NCBI RefSeq assembly: GCF_024834045.1
Contig: NZ_JANUXW010000003.1
Span: 124,001-188,000, forward strand
Origin: Neisseria montereyensis
GTDB lineage: Bacteria > Pseudomonadota > Gammaproteobacteria > Burkholderiales > Neisseriaceae
Direction of reading: 5' to 3'
Length of the DNA stretch: 64,000 nt
Positions 9,426-17,588 of the stretch are shown in pieces; position 1 is the stretch's first letter; every line of letters begins with the position of its first letter. The position numbers and the translations under genes are program-made. The notes below the pieces were generated by a model. It did not search any database and was not told where the DNA came from. It was given only the letters and a program-made list of their open reading frames with translations.

Positions 9426-9553
9426 ATTTATTTCTGATTTTTTAACCATAATGATTTTGGCTGAATAGGCCGTCTGAAAGTTATTGGGCTAATAATTAGC
9501 AAAAGCAAAATAGTTGAAAGATTTGCCGTGTAAAGCGGTATGGGAAACCGGTT

Positions 9554-9865
9554 ATGCCTTTGATTACAACCCGTCATAAAACTTTTGAACTCCAAGAGGG
9601 CGAAACGCTTTTGGAGGGGTTGGAGCGTACCGGGCATGAGGTGGAATACCAATGCCGCAGCGGTTATTGCGGCTCATGCAGGGTGAAACTGTTATCGGGC
9701 AAGGTTTCGTATCAAGAATTTCCTTTGGCGTTTATCGGCCCGAATGAAATTCTGCCGTGTTGCTGTACGGTTATCGAACCCATTGAAATCGATAGTGCTA
9801 TGCGTATGACAGAGCCTGATTTGTTTGATGTGGATTTATTTGATGAACCGATAGAGAACGGATAA
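9554..9865 (+). CDS. YfaE-like [2Fe-2S] ferredoxin
   Basis: A 103-aa plant-type ferredoxin. Cluster ligands are visible as C34-x4-C39-x2-C42 and one of the three consecutive cysteines C69-C71. In E. coli the homologue YfaE follows nrdB and helps restore the diferric-tyrosyl cofactor of NrdB; the same neighbourhood here points to the same job. A GGGAAA site precedes the ATG. An inverted DUS pair between nrdB and this gene suggests separate or attenuated transcription. The last codons overlap the left copy of the 95-bp repeat described below. Confidence 0.88.
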   Translation: MPLITTRHKTFELQEGETLLEGLERTGHEVEYQCRSGYCGSCRVKLLSGKVSYQEFPLAFIGPNEILPCCCTVIEPIEIDSAMRMTEPDLFDVDLFDEPIENG

Positions 9866-9951
9866 ATCCACGCTATTCCGATTAATCCATTCTTAATTCA
9901 AAATTTATTCAATGCCTGCCTATTTATGTGTTTGTACACTTAATTGCCAAT
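9857..9951. repeat. 95-bp direct repeat, left copy
   Basis: Matches 11656-11750 at about 90 of 95 positions in the same orientation. It covers the end of the ferredoxin gene and a segment equal to the 3' end of queE. The two copies flank the hydrolase gene. Confidence 0.85.
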
Positions 9952-10094
9952 TATTGTCTTTTTCTCAATACATTATGCTTATTGCCATCCCAAAGTATTA
10001 ATGAATGTTGAGTATATTTTTTATATGAAGGAAAATAATCTTTTTTTAAATATTAAAAAAATCAATCAAAATGTAAATCAAGAAGGAAAATTTT

Positions 10095-11399
10095 ATGGCT
10101 GAAAAGAAAAAAGGGATTAATAGCAAAAGAAAAATAATTTTACTGGGGATTTCAGTAATTTTATTGATAGCTATCTCTATAGTATATAGTTTAATAGGAT
10201 ACAAGTTCTTTATGAGAGGAGCGTTTATTGCAGAAACAAATAAAAATATTGCAGAGCGTGGGCATCTAATAAGTGAAACTCATGTTACAACATTGACAAA
10301 AGATCAAGTTAATGACTTTTTACCCGAACAGAATAAATTAGAAGGCAATATATCAGATGTTCCTAAATATGATATTGATCTATATAAGATAGTTTATACT
10401 TCCGATTACAATGGCAAGGTTGTAAATCTTTCAGGCATGATTATGATTCCAAAGCGTGCAGACAAAATTACACAACTACAATATCACCATGGTTCACTTT
10501 ATCCATATCCTGCGGAGTCTGGTTGGGGAAGTGAAGATGCTCCCTCTCTTTATGATGGAAAGGCTCCTCATGCACCTAAGTCAAATTATGAAACAAGAAT
10601 GTACGGAAATATGTTGGCATCTAATGGTTATCTAGTTAGTATGCCTGATTATGCTGGCTATGGAATAGCCTCAAATTTAGAACATCCATATAGCGTAAAT
10701 CCTGAATTAGCTAAAGAATCTGTAGACATGATCTTGGCAACTCGTGAATTTGCAAAGAAACATAGCATAGATTTAAATGAAAAAGTAGGCTTATACGGAT
10801 GGTCAGAAGGTGGTGCTGTTTCTACGGCAACACAAAAACTTATCGAAAGTAAATATAACGACAAAATAAAAGTACTGGCCAATGCGGAAATGTCTGGCCC
10901 ACTCCGGGTGGCTGATACTTTCAAATACGCATTAATATTTATGCCTTTACTTAGCGAAGAAATGAATACTGAAAGTCTGGATTATTTAGCTTGGGTTTAT
11001 TATGCATACAATAAGTTTAGCAATCATCCTGTAGCAAATGAATTGATTTTCGATATTCCTGTAAAAAATGATTTAGACGTACTTAATAAACGAAAGACAA
11101 ATATCACAAAAGAAGTGTTTAAGAACTTAGATAAAGAAACCTATCAGCATATGCTAAATCAAGCTTTAAAAAGTGATTTAGTAGTAGGTTGGAAACCTAA
11201 GGCTCCTATTTTTGTACATCATGGTGATAATGATGAATTAGTACCATATGATAATAATGCAGAAGTTGCTGTAAATACTTACAATAAGAATGGTGGCAAA
11301 GCCACTTTAGTAAAATATCCAGGTCATACACATATATCACTAGGTGCACTTTATATTAAAAATATAATAGATGAATTTAATAGCTTAGAAAGTAAATAA
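10095..11399 (+). CDS. Membrane-anchored alpha/beta hydrolase (secretory lipase-like)
   Basis: A 434-aa protein. Residues about 13-34 form one hydrophobic segment after a Lys-rich start, suggesting an inner-membrane anchor with the enzyme outside the cytoplasm. The alpha/beta-hydrolase core shows the nucleophile elbow GWSEGG (about residue 238), a likely catalytic Asp in DNDELVPYD and a His in GHTHISLG near the end. The substrate is unknown; an esterase, lipase or peptidase is possible. An AAGAAGGAAAA site precedes the ATG. The gene is visibly AT-rich against its neighbours, carries its own terminator and is bracketed by duplicated host sequence, all signs of acquisition. Confidence 0.8.
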   Translation: MAEKKKGINSKRKIILLGISVILLIAISIVYSLIGYKFFMRGAFIAETNKNIAERGHLISETHVTTLTKDQVNDFLPEQNKLEGNISDVPKYDIDLYKIVYTSDYNGKVVNLSGMIMIPKRADKITQLQYHHGSLYPYPAESGWGSEDAPSLYDGKAPHAPKSNYETRMYGNMLASNGYLVSMPDYAGYGIASNLEHPYSVNPELAKESVDMILATREFAKKHSIDLNEKVGLYGWSEGGAVSTATQKLIESKYNDKIKVLANAEMSGPLRVADTFKYALIFMPLLSEEMNTESLDYLAWVYYAYNKFSNHPVANELIFDIPVKNDLDVLNKRKTNITKEVFKNLDKETYQHMLNQALKSDLVVGWKPKAPIFVHHGDNDELVPYDNNAEVAVNTYNKNGGKATLVKYPGHTHISLGALYIKNIIDEFNSLESK

Positions 11400-11407
11400 A
11401 GTATTTA

Positions 11408-11440
11408 AACCAACATAGATTAGTCTATGTTGGTTTTTTT
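11408..11440 (+). terminator. Rho-independent terminator of the hydrolase gene
   Basis: A perfect 12-bp stem (AACCAACATAGA with its complement), a TTAG loop and a T7 tail directly follow the hydrolase stop codon. Confidence 0.9.
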
Positions 11441-11533
11441 CTAGACAATGGCTCAGATTCTGGTGTTTCAAGGTATGAGTAGACAAAAACCATGATTTTA
11501 ATGTAATCAAAGGAAACCCATAAACACGGCGAC

Positions 11534-11663
11534 GTTTCTAATATTTGTTGGTATGGCAGGCTTTAGTGTATTTTTCAAATGGCCTAAAATATATCGCTTA
11601 GACTAAGCCAGATAATCGGCATCACACTAAGAGTAGGTAAGATTACATTTGTTTAAACGGATA
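11534..11663 (-). pseudogene. Decayed fragment of a second queE copy
   Basis: The segment resembles internal parts of the intact queE. 11534-11565 matches about 11943-11974, and 11570-11663 matches about 12137-12240 (for example CAGATAATCGG is shared), with many substitutions and about 160 bp missing between the blocks. No open frame remains. It runs straight into the right copy of the 95-bp repeat and appears to be the remnant of a tandem duplication of queE. Confidence 0.7.
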
Positions 11664-11750
11664 AATCCAAGCTATTCCGATTAATTCGTTCTTAATTCAA
11701 AATTTATTCAATGCCTGCCCATTTATGTGTTTGTACGCTTAATTGCCAAT
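11656..11750. repeat. 95-bp direct repeat, right copy
   Basis: Pairs with 9857-9951 with about five differences. It includes the last 47 bp of the intact queE. Confidence 0.85.
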
Positions 11751-12336
11751 GCACCGGCGCATGAGGGCGGCTGTTTAAAATACCTATTTGGCGGATGGTG
11801 TCATGAATGTTCATGACACCATTTTCTTCGCAGGGTGAAAGATAATAATGCTTGGCGGTAATTTTATTTTCCATTTGTTCGCAAAATGCCAAGATATCGC
11901 CATCGACGACAATACGCACTTCATCGGCTTTTTCAATACATTGTTTCTGATATTTGTCGGCATAGCGAGCTTTGGGGCTGGTGGCGACAAAATCAATTTG
12001 CAACGGGGCAGGGTTTAAGCCGTTGGTTTCCATGCAGAGTTTATAGCCTTCGGCTTTCAGTGCATTCAGTAGGGTATGAAGATGGGGCTGTATGGTTGGT
12101 TCGCCGCCGGTAATAATAATATTGCGGGCGGTATATTGTTTCAGACGGCCTAAGATATCGTTCAGGCTCATCATGGTAAAGGTCAGATAATCGGTATCGC
12201 ACCAAGGGCAGGCAAGGTTGCATTTGCCCAAGCGGATAAAAATCGCGGGCATGCCGGTGTTATAGCCTTCGCCTTGCAGGCTTTCAAAAATTTCAACAAT
12301 GCGGTATTGGGGATTTTGGGGGAAGATTTCGGTCAT
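11704..12336 (-). CDS. queE: 7-carboxy-7-deazaguanine synthase
   Basis: A 210-aa radical SAM enzyme of the queuosine pathway that converts CPH4 to 7-carboxy-7-deazaguanine. The iron-sulfur ligands are C39-x3-C43-x2-C46 within KCNLACPWCDTDY. The substrate-binding FESLQGEG block and the IITGGEP block are both present. The 3' end is shared with the duplicated segment on the other side of the hydrolase gene, but this copy is intact. A perfect TATAAT on the minus strand at 12420-12425 is a candidate -10; the -35 is poor. Confidence 0.93.
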   Translation of the reverse strand: MTEIFPQNPQYRIVEIFESLQGEGYNTGMPAIFIRLGKCNLACPWCDTDYLTFTMMSLNDILGRLKQYTARNIIITGGEPTIQPHLHTLLNALKAEGYKLCMETNGLNPAPLQIDFVATSPKARYADKYQKQCIEKADEVRIVVDGDILAFCEQMENKITAKHYYLSPCEENGVMNIHDTIRQIGILNSRPHAPVHWQLSVQTHKWAGIE

Positions 12337-12390
12337 GGTGTGTGGTGTGAAATAATAATAGGACAGCCGTATTTGGCGGCGAATAGGGTG

Positions 12391-12414
12391 GTGGTTAAGA
12401 TAACCACTTTTTTT
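12391..12414 (+). terminator. Plus-strand hairpin with T7 upstream of queE
   Basis: GTGGTTA-AGA-TAACCAC followed by seven T on the plus strand looks like an intrinsic terminator, but no plus-strand gene lies before it. On the minus strand it would form a hairpin at the 5' end of the queE mRNA. Its function is unclear. Confidence 0.4.
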
Positions 12415-12629
12415 GTAATATTATAATTGATTTAAATTTTAATTATAAAAATAAATTTAAATAAGATTTTAAAAACCAGTTTTGATGCGAAAACTAGAAT
12501 TTTATACTGATATTGATAGGGCGTAACAACACAATCTTCTAGCCGGAACAATGATTTTTTAAACAAATTAAAATAATATTGCACAATTGCTGTATTTTAA
12601 CATGCTTATTTTTTAAGAAGGAACGATTC

Positions 12630-13631
12630 ATGAAACACCCCAACACTGCCAAATATGTTTTAGGAACCATTGCTGCTCTGCTTCTCGCCGCTTGTTCGCC
12701 GTCGGAAACCCAATCGGAAAACACTGCTGCGGCAGAAGGTAGCAAACGGGTGGCGATTACTGCGATTGTCGAGCATCCGGCTTTGGATTCGGTGCGTGAA
12801 GGGGTGATTGAAGAATTAAAAGAGAAAGGTTTTGAAGAAGGTAAAAACCTGACGGTTGACTTTCAAAGTGCGCAAGGCAGTACTGCTAATGCGGCTCAGA
12901 TTGCCAAAAAGTTTGCCGGCGATAATCCCGATGTGATTGTGGCCATTGCTACGCCGAGTGCCCAATCTGTTGTGGCGACCACTAAAACCATTCCGGTGGT
13001 TTATGCGGCGGTAACCGATCCGGTAGAGGCTAAATTGGTGCCGAATATGGATGCATCGAATACCAATGTGACCGGCGTTTCCGATGAATTGCCGCTTGCG
13101 CCGCAAATTGAACTCATGAAAAAAATTGTGCCGACGGTGAAAAACGTGGGTTATGTTTACAGCCCCGGCGAAGTGAATTCGACTATTGTATTGGAGCAGC
13201 TGAAATCGCAACTGGAGCCGCAAGGCATTAATCTGGTGGCTGCGCCTGCACAACGTTCCTCCGATGTGTTAACAGCCGCCCGCAGCTTAAACGGTAAAGT
13301 AGATTTGATTTATACTTCATTGGATAACAATGTTGTATCTTCATATGAATCCATGGCGAAAGCCGCCAGTGAAATGAAAATTCCTCTGATTGCATCTGAT
13401 ACCGATTCGGTAAAACGCGGTGCCGTCGCCGCTTTGGGGGTGAATTATCACGATTTGGGTAAGAAAACAGGCGAGCTGGCCGTGCAAATTTTAAACGGTA
13501 CGAAAGCCGGTGAAATTCCGTCTGCCCGTATGGAAAATTTGGATTTGTTGCTCAGTAAGAAAAATGCTGCCGCACAAGGCATCGTGCTTCCAGACGCATT
13601 GGTGGCGGAAGCCAAAGAAGTTTTTGAATAA
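12630..13631 (+). CDS. ABC transporter substrate-binding lipoprotein (TrpX-like)
   Basis: A 333-aa lipoprotein. The start at 12630 follows AAGAAGGAACG and gives a signal peptide ending in the lipobox LLAAC-S (Cys 22-23). The mature part fits the ABC_sub_bind family: VAITAIVEHPALDSVREG, then IVAIATPSAQSVVATTKTIPVVYAAVTDP, and the SLDNNV segment. Family members bind small ligands such as tryptophan (TrpX) or other aromatic or unknown solutes; the ligand here is not deducible. A permease and an ATPase follow in order, forming a complete importer. An earlier in-frame start at 12579 lacks a good ribosome binding site and would spoil the signal peptide. Confidence 0.88.
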   Translation: MKHPNTAKYVLGTIAALLLAACSPSETQSENTAAAEGSKRVAITAIVEHPALDSVREGVIEELKEKGFEEGKNLTVDFQSAQGSTANAAQIAKKFAGDNPDVIVAIATPSAQSVVATTKTIPVVYAAVTDPVEAKLVPNMDASNTNVTGVSDELPLAPQIELMKKIVPTVKNVGYVYSPGEVNSTIVLEQLKSQLEPQGINLVAAPAQRSSDVLTAARSLNGKVDLIYTSLDNNVVSSYESMAKAASEMKIPLIASDTDSVKRGAVAALGVNYHDLGKKTGELAVQILNGTKAGEIPSARMENLDLLLSKKNAAAQGIVLPDALVAEAKEVFE

Positions 13632-13766
13632 ACAAACTTTTCTGAATAAACAGCATTGGCCGGCCTTCGGGTTGGCTGATTGCTTTTCAACCGCTTGGCT
13701 TTGATTTTTCAGACGGCCTTTGGTTGTAATCTCTATTTCAATAAAATCAATAAATAGAAAGCTAGT

Positions 13767-14672
13767 ATGAGCTTAATTGCTTTTTTCGGCGGCATTGAAG
13801 CAGGCCTGATTTATGCGCTGGTAGCGCTAGGCGTGTTGATTTCTTTCCGCATTCTCGATTTTCCCGATTTAACGGCCGACGGCAGTTTCCCTTTAGGTGC
13901 CGTGGTGTTTGCCGTATGTGTGGGTTCGGGTATGAACCCTTGGCTGGCCTGTTTGGCCGGTGCGGCAGCCGGTGCGTGTGCGGGCGTGGTAACGGCATGG
14001 CTGAATGTTTCGCTTAAAATTTTGCCGCTCTTGGCCAGTATTTTGGTGATGGTGGCCTTGTATTCGGTGAACCTGCGTATTACCGGCGGTACACCCAATC
14101 TACCTCTCATTAACGCGCCGAGCGTGTTTTCTTCTTTTGTGGCAGATGATTACAGCAATCAATTTTGGGTACAGCCCTTGATTATTGCCGGTTTTGTGGT
14201 TGTTGCAAAATTATTGTTAGACTGGTTTTTCAATACCAAAACCGGTTTGGCGATGCGTGCAACCGGTGTGAATGCGCGTATGGCCAAATCTCAGGGCGTG
14301 GCAACCTCTAAGATGATTGTGTTGGGCATGGCGATTTCAAACGGCCTGATTGCTTTGGGCGGGGCATTATTTGCCCAAACAACGGGCGGAGCCGATTTGG
14401 CCAGCGGTATCGGTACTATTGTGATCGGTTTGGCGGCGGTGATTATCGGTGAAAACCTTTTAAGCAGTAAGCGCATTGTTTTCATTACTTTATCGGCCAT
14501 TATCGGCGCGATTGTCTACCGCTTGCTGATTTCGTTTGCATTGGGCAATGCGTTTTTACAAAGTATCGGCGTGCGACCAACCGATTTAAATCTGATTACT
14601 GCCATATTGGTTGTGATTGCTTTGCGTTTGCCAATCATAAAACGTGCTTTAAAGAGGAAACAAACATCATGA
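13767..14672 (+). CDS. ABC transporter permease (TrpY-like)
   Basis: A 301-aa membrane protein with about eight to nine hydrophobic segments and the branched-chain-permease-type fold. The visible GLAMRATGVNARMAKSQG segment is the cytoplasmic loop that contacts the ATPase. It belongs with the substrate-binding lipoprotein before it and the ATPase after it, whose start overlaps its stop (ATGATG/TGA). A single DUS (about 13708-13720) lies in the gap after the lipoprotein gene and may reduce read-through. Confidence 0.88.
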   Translation: MSLIAFFGGIEAGLIYALVALGVLISFRILDFPDLTADGSFPLGAVVFAVCVGSGMNPWLACLAGAAAGACAGVVTAWLNVSLKILPLLASILVMVALYSVNLRITGGTPNLPLINAPSVFSSFVADDYSNQFWVQPLIIAGFVVVAKLLLDWFFNTKTGLAMRATGVNARMAKSQGVATSKMIVLGMAISNGLIALGGALFAQTTGGADLASGIGTIVIGLAAVIIGENLLSSKRIVFITLSAIIGAIVYRLLISFALGNAFLQSIGVRPTDLNLITAILVVIALRLPIIKRALKRKQTS

Positions 14673-15463
14673 TGCGCGCAGATAATTTAAAGGTAACATT
14701 TAATGCGGGCACGCCGATTGAAAATCCCGCCATGCGCGGTATGAGCCTGCATATTCGTGATGGTGAGTTCGTGACGGTTATCGGGAGTAACGGGGCGGGG
14801 AAATCCACATTTCTCAATGCTATCAGCGGCGATTTGATAGTGGATAGCGGTAGTGTTCATATCGATGGGAAAGACGTCACCAAATTACCTGCGCATAAAC
14901 GTGCCCATCTGGTTGCCCGTGTATTCCAAGATCCGTTGGCCGGAACCTGCGAAGCGCTCAGTATTGAAGAGAATATGGCGCTGGCTTATTCGCGCGGTCG
15001 CAAACGGGGTTTGGGCTTTGCATTAAATAAAGATAATCGGGAATTATTCCGCGAAAAGCTTTCGGTTTTGAAACTTGGTTTGGAAAACCGTTTATCAGAC
15101 CGTATCGGTTTGCTTTCAGGCGGCCAACGGCAGGCAGTCAGCTTATTAATGGCCAGTTTGCAGCCCAGCAAAATCCTACTGCTTGATGAACATACGGCAG
15201 CACTCGACCCGAAAACTGCGGCTTTTGTTTTGGAACTGACTGATCAAATCATTCAAGAAAACAAGCTAACCGCTATGATGGTGACGCATTCCATGCGCCA
15301 AGCGCTTGATCATGGCAGCCGTACCGTTATGCTGCATCAGGGTAAAGTGGTGTTGGATGTATCCGGTGAACAACGCGCCGGTATGGATGTACCCGATTTA
15401 CTCAATTTATTTGAGCAAACCCGCGGCGAAAAAGTTACCGATGATGCTTTGTTGTTGGATTGA
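14669..15463 (+). CDS. ABC transporter ATPase (TrpZ-like)
   Basis: A 264-aa ATP-binding subunit. Visible motifs: Walker A GSNGAGKST (about residues 39-47), signature LSGGQRQ (about 149-155), Walker B ILLLDEHTA (about 170-178) and the H-loop VTHSM. The start is ATG at 14669 or 14672, overlapping the permease stop; AGAGGAAAC lies 10-12 bases upstream. It energises the importer encoded by the two preceding genes. The unit is closed by a strong DUS hairpin shared with the convergent RTX gene. Confidence 0.92.
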   Translation: MMRADNLKVTFNAGTPIENPAMRGMSLHIRDGEFVTVIGSNGAGKSTFLNAISGDLIVDSGSVHIDGKDVTKLPAHKRAHLVARVFQDPLAGTCEALSIEENMALAYSRGRKRGLGFALNKDNRELFREKLSVLKLGLENRLSDRIGLLSGGQRQAVSLLMASLQPSKILLLDEHTAALDPKTAAFVLELTDQIIQENKLTAMMVTHSMRQALDHGSRTVMLHQGKVVLDVSGEQRAGMDVPDLLNLFEQTRGEKVTDDALLLD

Positions 15464-15526
15464 TATATTTTTGTTGTTTAAATAAAAGTGTTTAATAGTG
15501 TTATCGGTGTATCCGCCCTATAATAT

Positions 15527-15561
15527 AAACAAGCCGTCTGAAAGTTTCAGACGGCTTGTTT
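15527..15561. terminator. DUS hairpin between convergent genes
   Basis: A near-perfect 17-bp stem (AAACAAGCCGTCTGAAA and its complement) with a one-base loop and T-rich flanks on both sides. It can stop both the ABC operon and the convergent RTX gene. Confidence 0.88.
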
Positions 15562-15583
15562 TTAAACCCTGGCAATCAAGTGA

Positions 15584-17032
15584 TTATAAAATACCTTGTG
15601 TTTGGGTTTGTTGCTGGATTTGATCTTGTGCCGTCGCTGCATAGGCCGTGCTGTCCACACCGTAGCTACCGATGGCTTTATCGATAGCAGCGCTGTCCCA
15701 AGTGGTGTCGCTTTCGGTAAACACAAACTCTTCGATGCGGTAGGCACTGTCTTTAAACCAATTGGCTACGGTGATGCTGTCTTCATCGTTGGCATGGATT
15801 TGCAAATCGGTGCCGACACGCGAGAAAGTCAGATCGCTGGCTTTAATGCCTTCGCCGAATTGCAACACATCGGTATTGCTTGTGTCTTGATCATAGTCGC
15901 AAATCGTATCGTTGCCATAGCAAAGATCAAAGACATAAGTATCGCAACCGGTGCCGCCGTCCAGATAATCATCGCCTTCACCACCGTCTAAGGTATCGTT
16001 ACCACCTTTGCCGTACAGCGTATCATCGCCATCCAAACCTTGCAGACAGTTGTCACCGCCATTGCCGGTAATAACGTTGTCAAGGCTGTTGCCTGTACCG
16101 TCAAGGTTGTTTAGACCCATCAGAATCAGGTTTTCAACGTTATCGGTCAGGGTGTAGTCGATTTCCGTGCGTACGGTATCAATGCCTTCGCCGGCTTTTT
16201 CAATCACCTGATCGCCGGGTTGTTGAACATAATAAATATCATTGCCATCGTTGCCGGCCATAATATCATCACCAAAGCCGCCATTCAGATAGTCATTGCC
16301 TTGGCCGCCATACAGTTTATCGTCACCATCTTGTCCGTATAAGGTGTCACCACGGTTATCGCCATAAATAATGTCGTTACCATCGCCGCCATATATAACA
16401 TCAGGGCCGTCTTCCGCATGGATAACATCATTGTTTTCCGTACCGTATAAGGTGTCTTTTTTATCCGTACCGTGAAGGATGCCTTCTTCATCAGCATGAC
16501 CTCTGGTTATATTGCCCGGGTTGAGGTCTTTGCTGCCAAAATGGTTGTCGGGGTTTTGATCCGAATCTTTGCAATCATTGCAGTCTTGATCTTCATCGTC
16601 CTTAGGGTCGGGCTTAGGATCTGGTTTGGGATCGGGTTTAGGATCGGGTTTAGGATCGGGTTTAGGATCGGGTTTAGGATCGGGTTTAGGATCGGGTTTA
16701 GGATCGGGTTTAGGATCGGGCTTAGGATCGGGTTTAGGATCGGGTTTAGGATCGGGTTTAGGATCGGGCTTAGGATCGGGCTTAGGATCCGGTTGAGGAT
16801 CCGGTTTCGGATAAGGTTTTGCGGGTGGGCAGTCCGGAACAAAAACCTTCACCCCGCAATAGATAACCCATGTACCCTTTCCTCCATGATGGCTATTGGA
16901 TGAGTGGCCACCCCAACCATAATGGTTGTGGTGGTGGCCATGATGATTGCCGTAGCCATAATGACCATAGCCGCCATAACCACCTTTGCCATAACTATGT
17001 GATTGACTATGAGAATAATAACCGTAAGTCAT
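15584..17032 (-). CDS. RTX-type secreted calcium-binding repeat protein
   Basis: A 482-aa protein. Residues 1-60 are extremely rich in Gly, His and Tyr. Residues about 74-143 are a run of about 17 PDPK units. Residues about 185-380 hold glycine-rich nonapeptide repeats of the haemolysin type (GGxGxDxLYG) that bind calcium in a beta-roll. The C-terminus (about 395-470, DLTFSRVG...ITVANWF) fits the haemolysin-related domain that usually precedes a type I secretion signal. No N-terminal signal peptide is present, so type I secretion is likely; no ABC/MFP/TolC genes are in the window. The start at 17032 has GGGAG upstream. Eight cysteines are odd for an RTX protein. Function unknown; adhesin or surface protein is plausible. 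Confidence 0.82.
   Translation of the reverse strand: MTYGYYSHSQSHSYGKGGYGGYGHYGYGNHHGHHHNHYGWGGHSSNSHHGGKGTWVIYCGVKVFVPDCPPAKPYPKPDPQPDPKPDPKPDPKPDPKPDPKPDPKPDPKPDPKPDPKPDPKPDPKPDPKPDPKPDPKPDPKPDPKDDEDQDCNDCKDSDQNPDNHFGSKDLNPGNITRGHADEEGILHGTDKKDTLYGTENNDVIHAEDGPDVIYGGDGNDIIYGDNRGDTLYGQDGDDKLYGGQGNDYLNGGFGDDIMAGNDGNDIYYVQQPGDQVIEKAGEGIDTVRTEIDYTLTDNVENLILMGLNNLDGTGNSLDNVITGNGGDNCLQGLDGDDTLYGKGGNDTLDGGEGDDYLDGGTGCDTYVFDLCYGNDTICDYDQDTSNTDVLQFGEGIKASDLTFSRVGTDLQIHANDEDSITVANWFKDSAYRIEEFVFTESDTTWDSAAIDKAIGSYGVDSTAYAATAQDQIQQQTQTQGIL
16604..16812. repeat. 12-bp tandem repeat array (PDPK-coding)
   Basis: About 17 units of GGATCGGGTTTA or one-base variants (C for T, some GGATCCGG) lie in tandem inside the RTX gene. 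The period is four codons, so gain or loss of units keeps the reading frame and changes only spacer length. Confidence 0.95.
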
Positions 17033-17410
17033 AATTTGACACTCCCAAAAGTAAGATTTATTGTGAAATACCATGCCATCGTAATTAACTATTATTCATA
17101 AAATGAAAATAGCATAAGTACCTGATGGAATTGGTGTTTTTATTCTAATTTATATCAATTCAAGAGTGATTGTTTTTATTTAAGTGGGATTATTTTAAGC
17201 CAAATGGCAATGTGATAATATATGTGAATATTACATTTAGATGATAATGATTTTGAAAAATAACAATAAACAGAATGAAAAAATATGACTTCTAAAAGCA
17301 ATATTTGATGATGAAAGAAGATGACAGGAGGAAAGATTAAATTCAGAAACATTATAAAAATATGATAGAGATATTAAAAAAGGATTAGCCATTTCATCAT
17401 AACCATAAGT

Positions 17411-17448
17411 ATTTTAGGCCGTCTGAAATCTTTCAGATGGCCTAAAAT
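17411..17448. terminator. Degenerate inverted DUS pair
   Basis: ATTTTAGGCCGTCTGAAA faces TTTCAGATGGCCTAAAAT. One arm carries a C-to-T change that leaves a G-T pair in RNA and breaks the uptake core. Confidence 0.65.
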
Positions 17449-17524
17449 ATATGAGATAACAGATTATTTATATTCATAAACCCATTTCAAAAGTTATTTA
17501 ATGGTGAGCCTTATGTAAATAAAA

Positions 17525-17556
17525 AAACACTGAATTTGCATATAAATTCAGTGTTT
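17525..17556 (-). terminator. Terminator of bamD
   Basis: A 13-bp perfect stem AAACACTGAATTT with its complement around a 6-bp loop, followed on the minus strand by a T-rich run. Confidence 0.85.
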
Positions 17557-17588
17557 GTAGATTTCATTATTTCATAGCCTTTGGATGT

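Larger units (their letters stand above)
17033..17588. other. AT-rich intergenic stretch
   Basis: No coding signal was seen between the RTX gene start and the bamD end. It holds the RTX promoter region, a DUS-type hairpin at 17411-17448 with one degenerate arm (CAGATGGCC), and the bamD terminator at 17525-17556. Confidence 0.6.

Noticed and set aside
12337-12450. PreQ1 riboswitch upstream of queE
   Set aside because: A short hairpin is present but the preQ1 core motifs were not recognised; the stem reads better as a simple 5' hairpin or antisense terminator.
16604-16812. Tandem repeat considered as a CRISPR array
   Set aside because: Units are 12 bp and contiguous with no spacers, and they code for PDPK in frame within a larger gene.
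16472-16903. Open frames across the RTX repeat on both strands (RIGFRIGF and NPILNPIL repeats)
   Set aside because: They are alternate readings of the 12-bp tandem repeat, whose period is a multiple of three, so all frames stay open. Composition and lack of a ribosome binding site argue against real genes.
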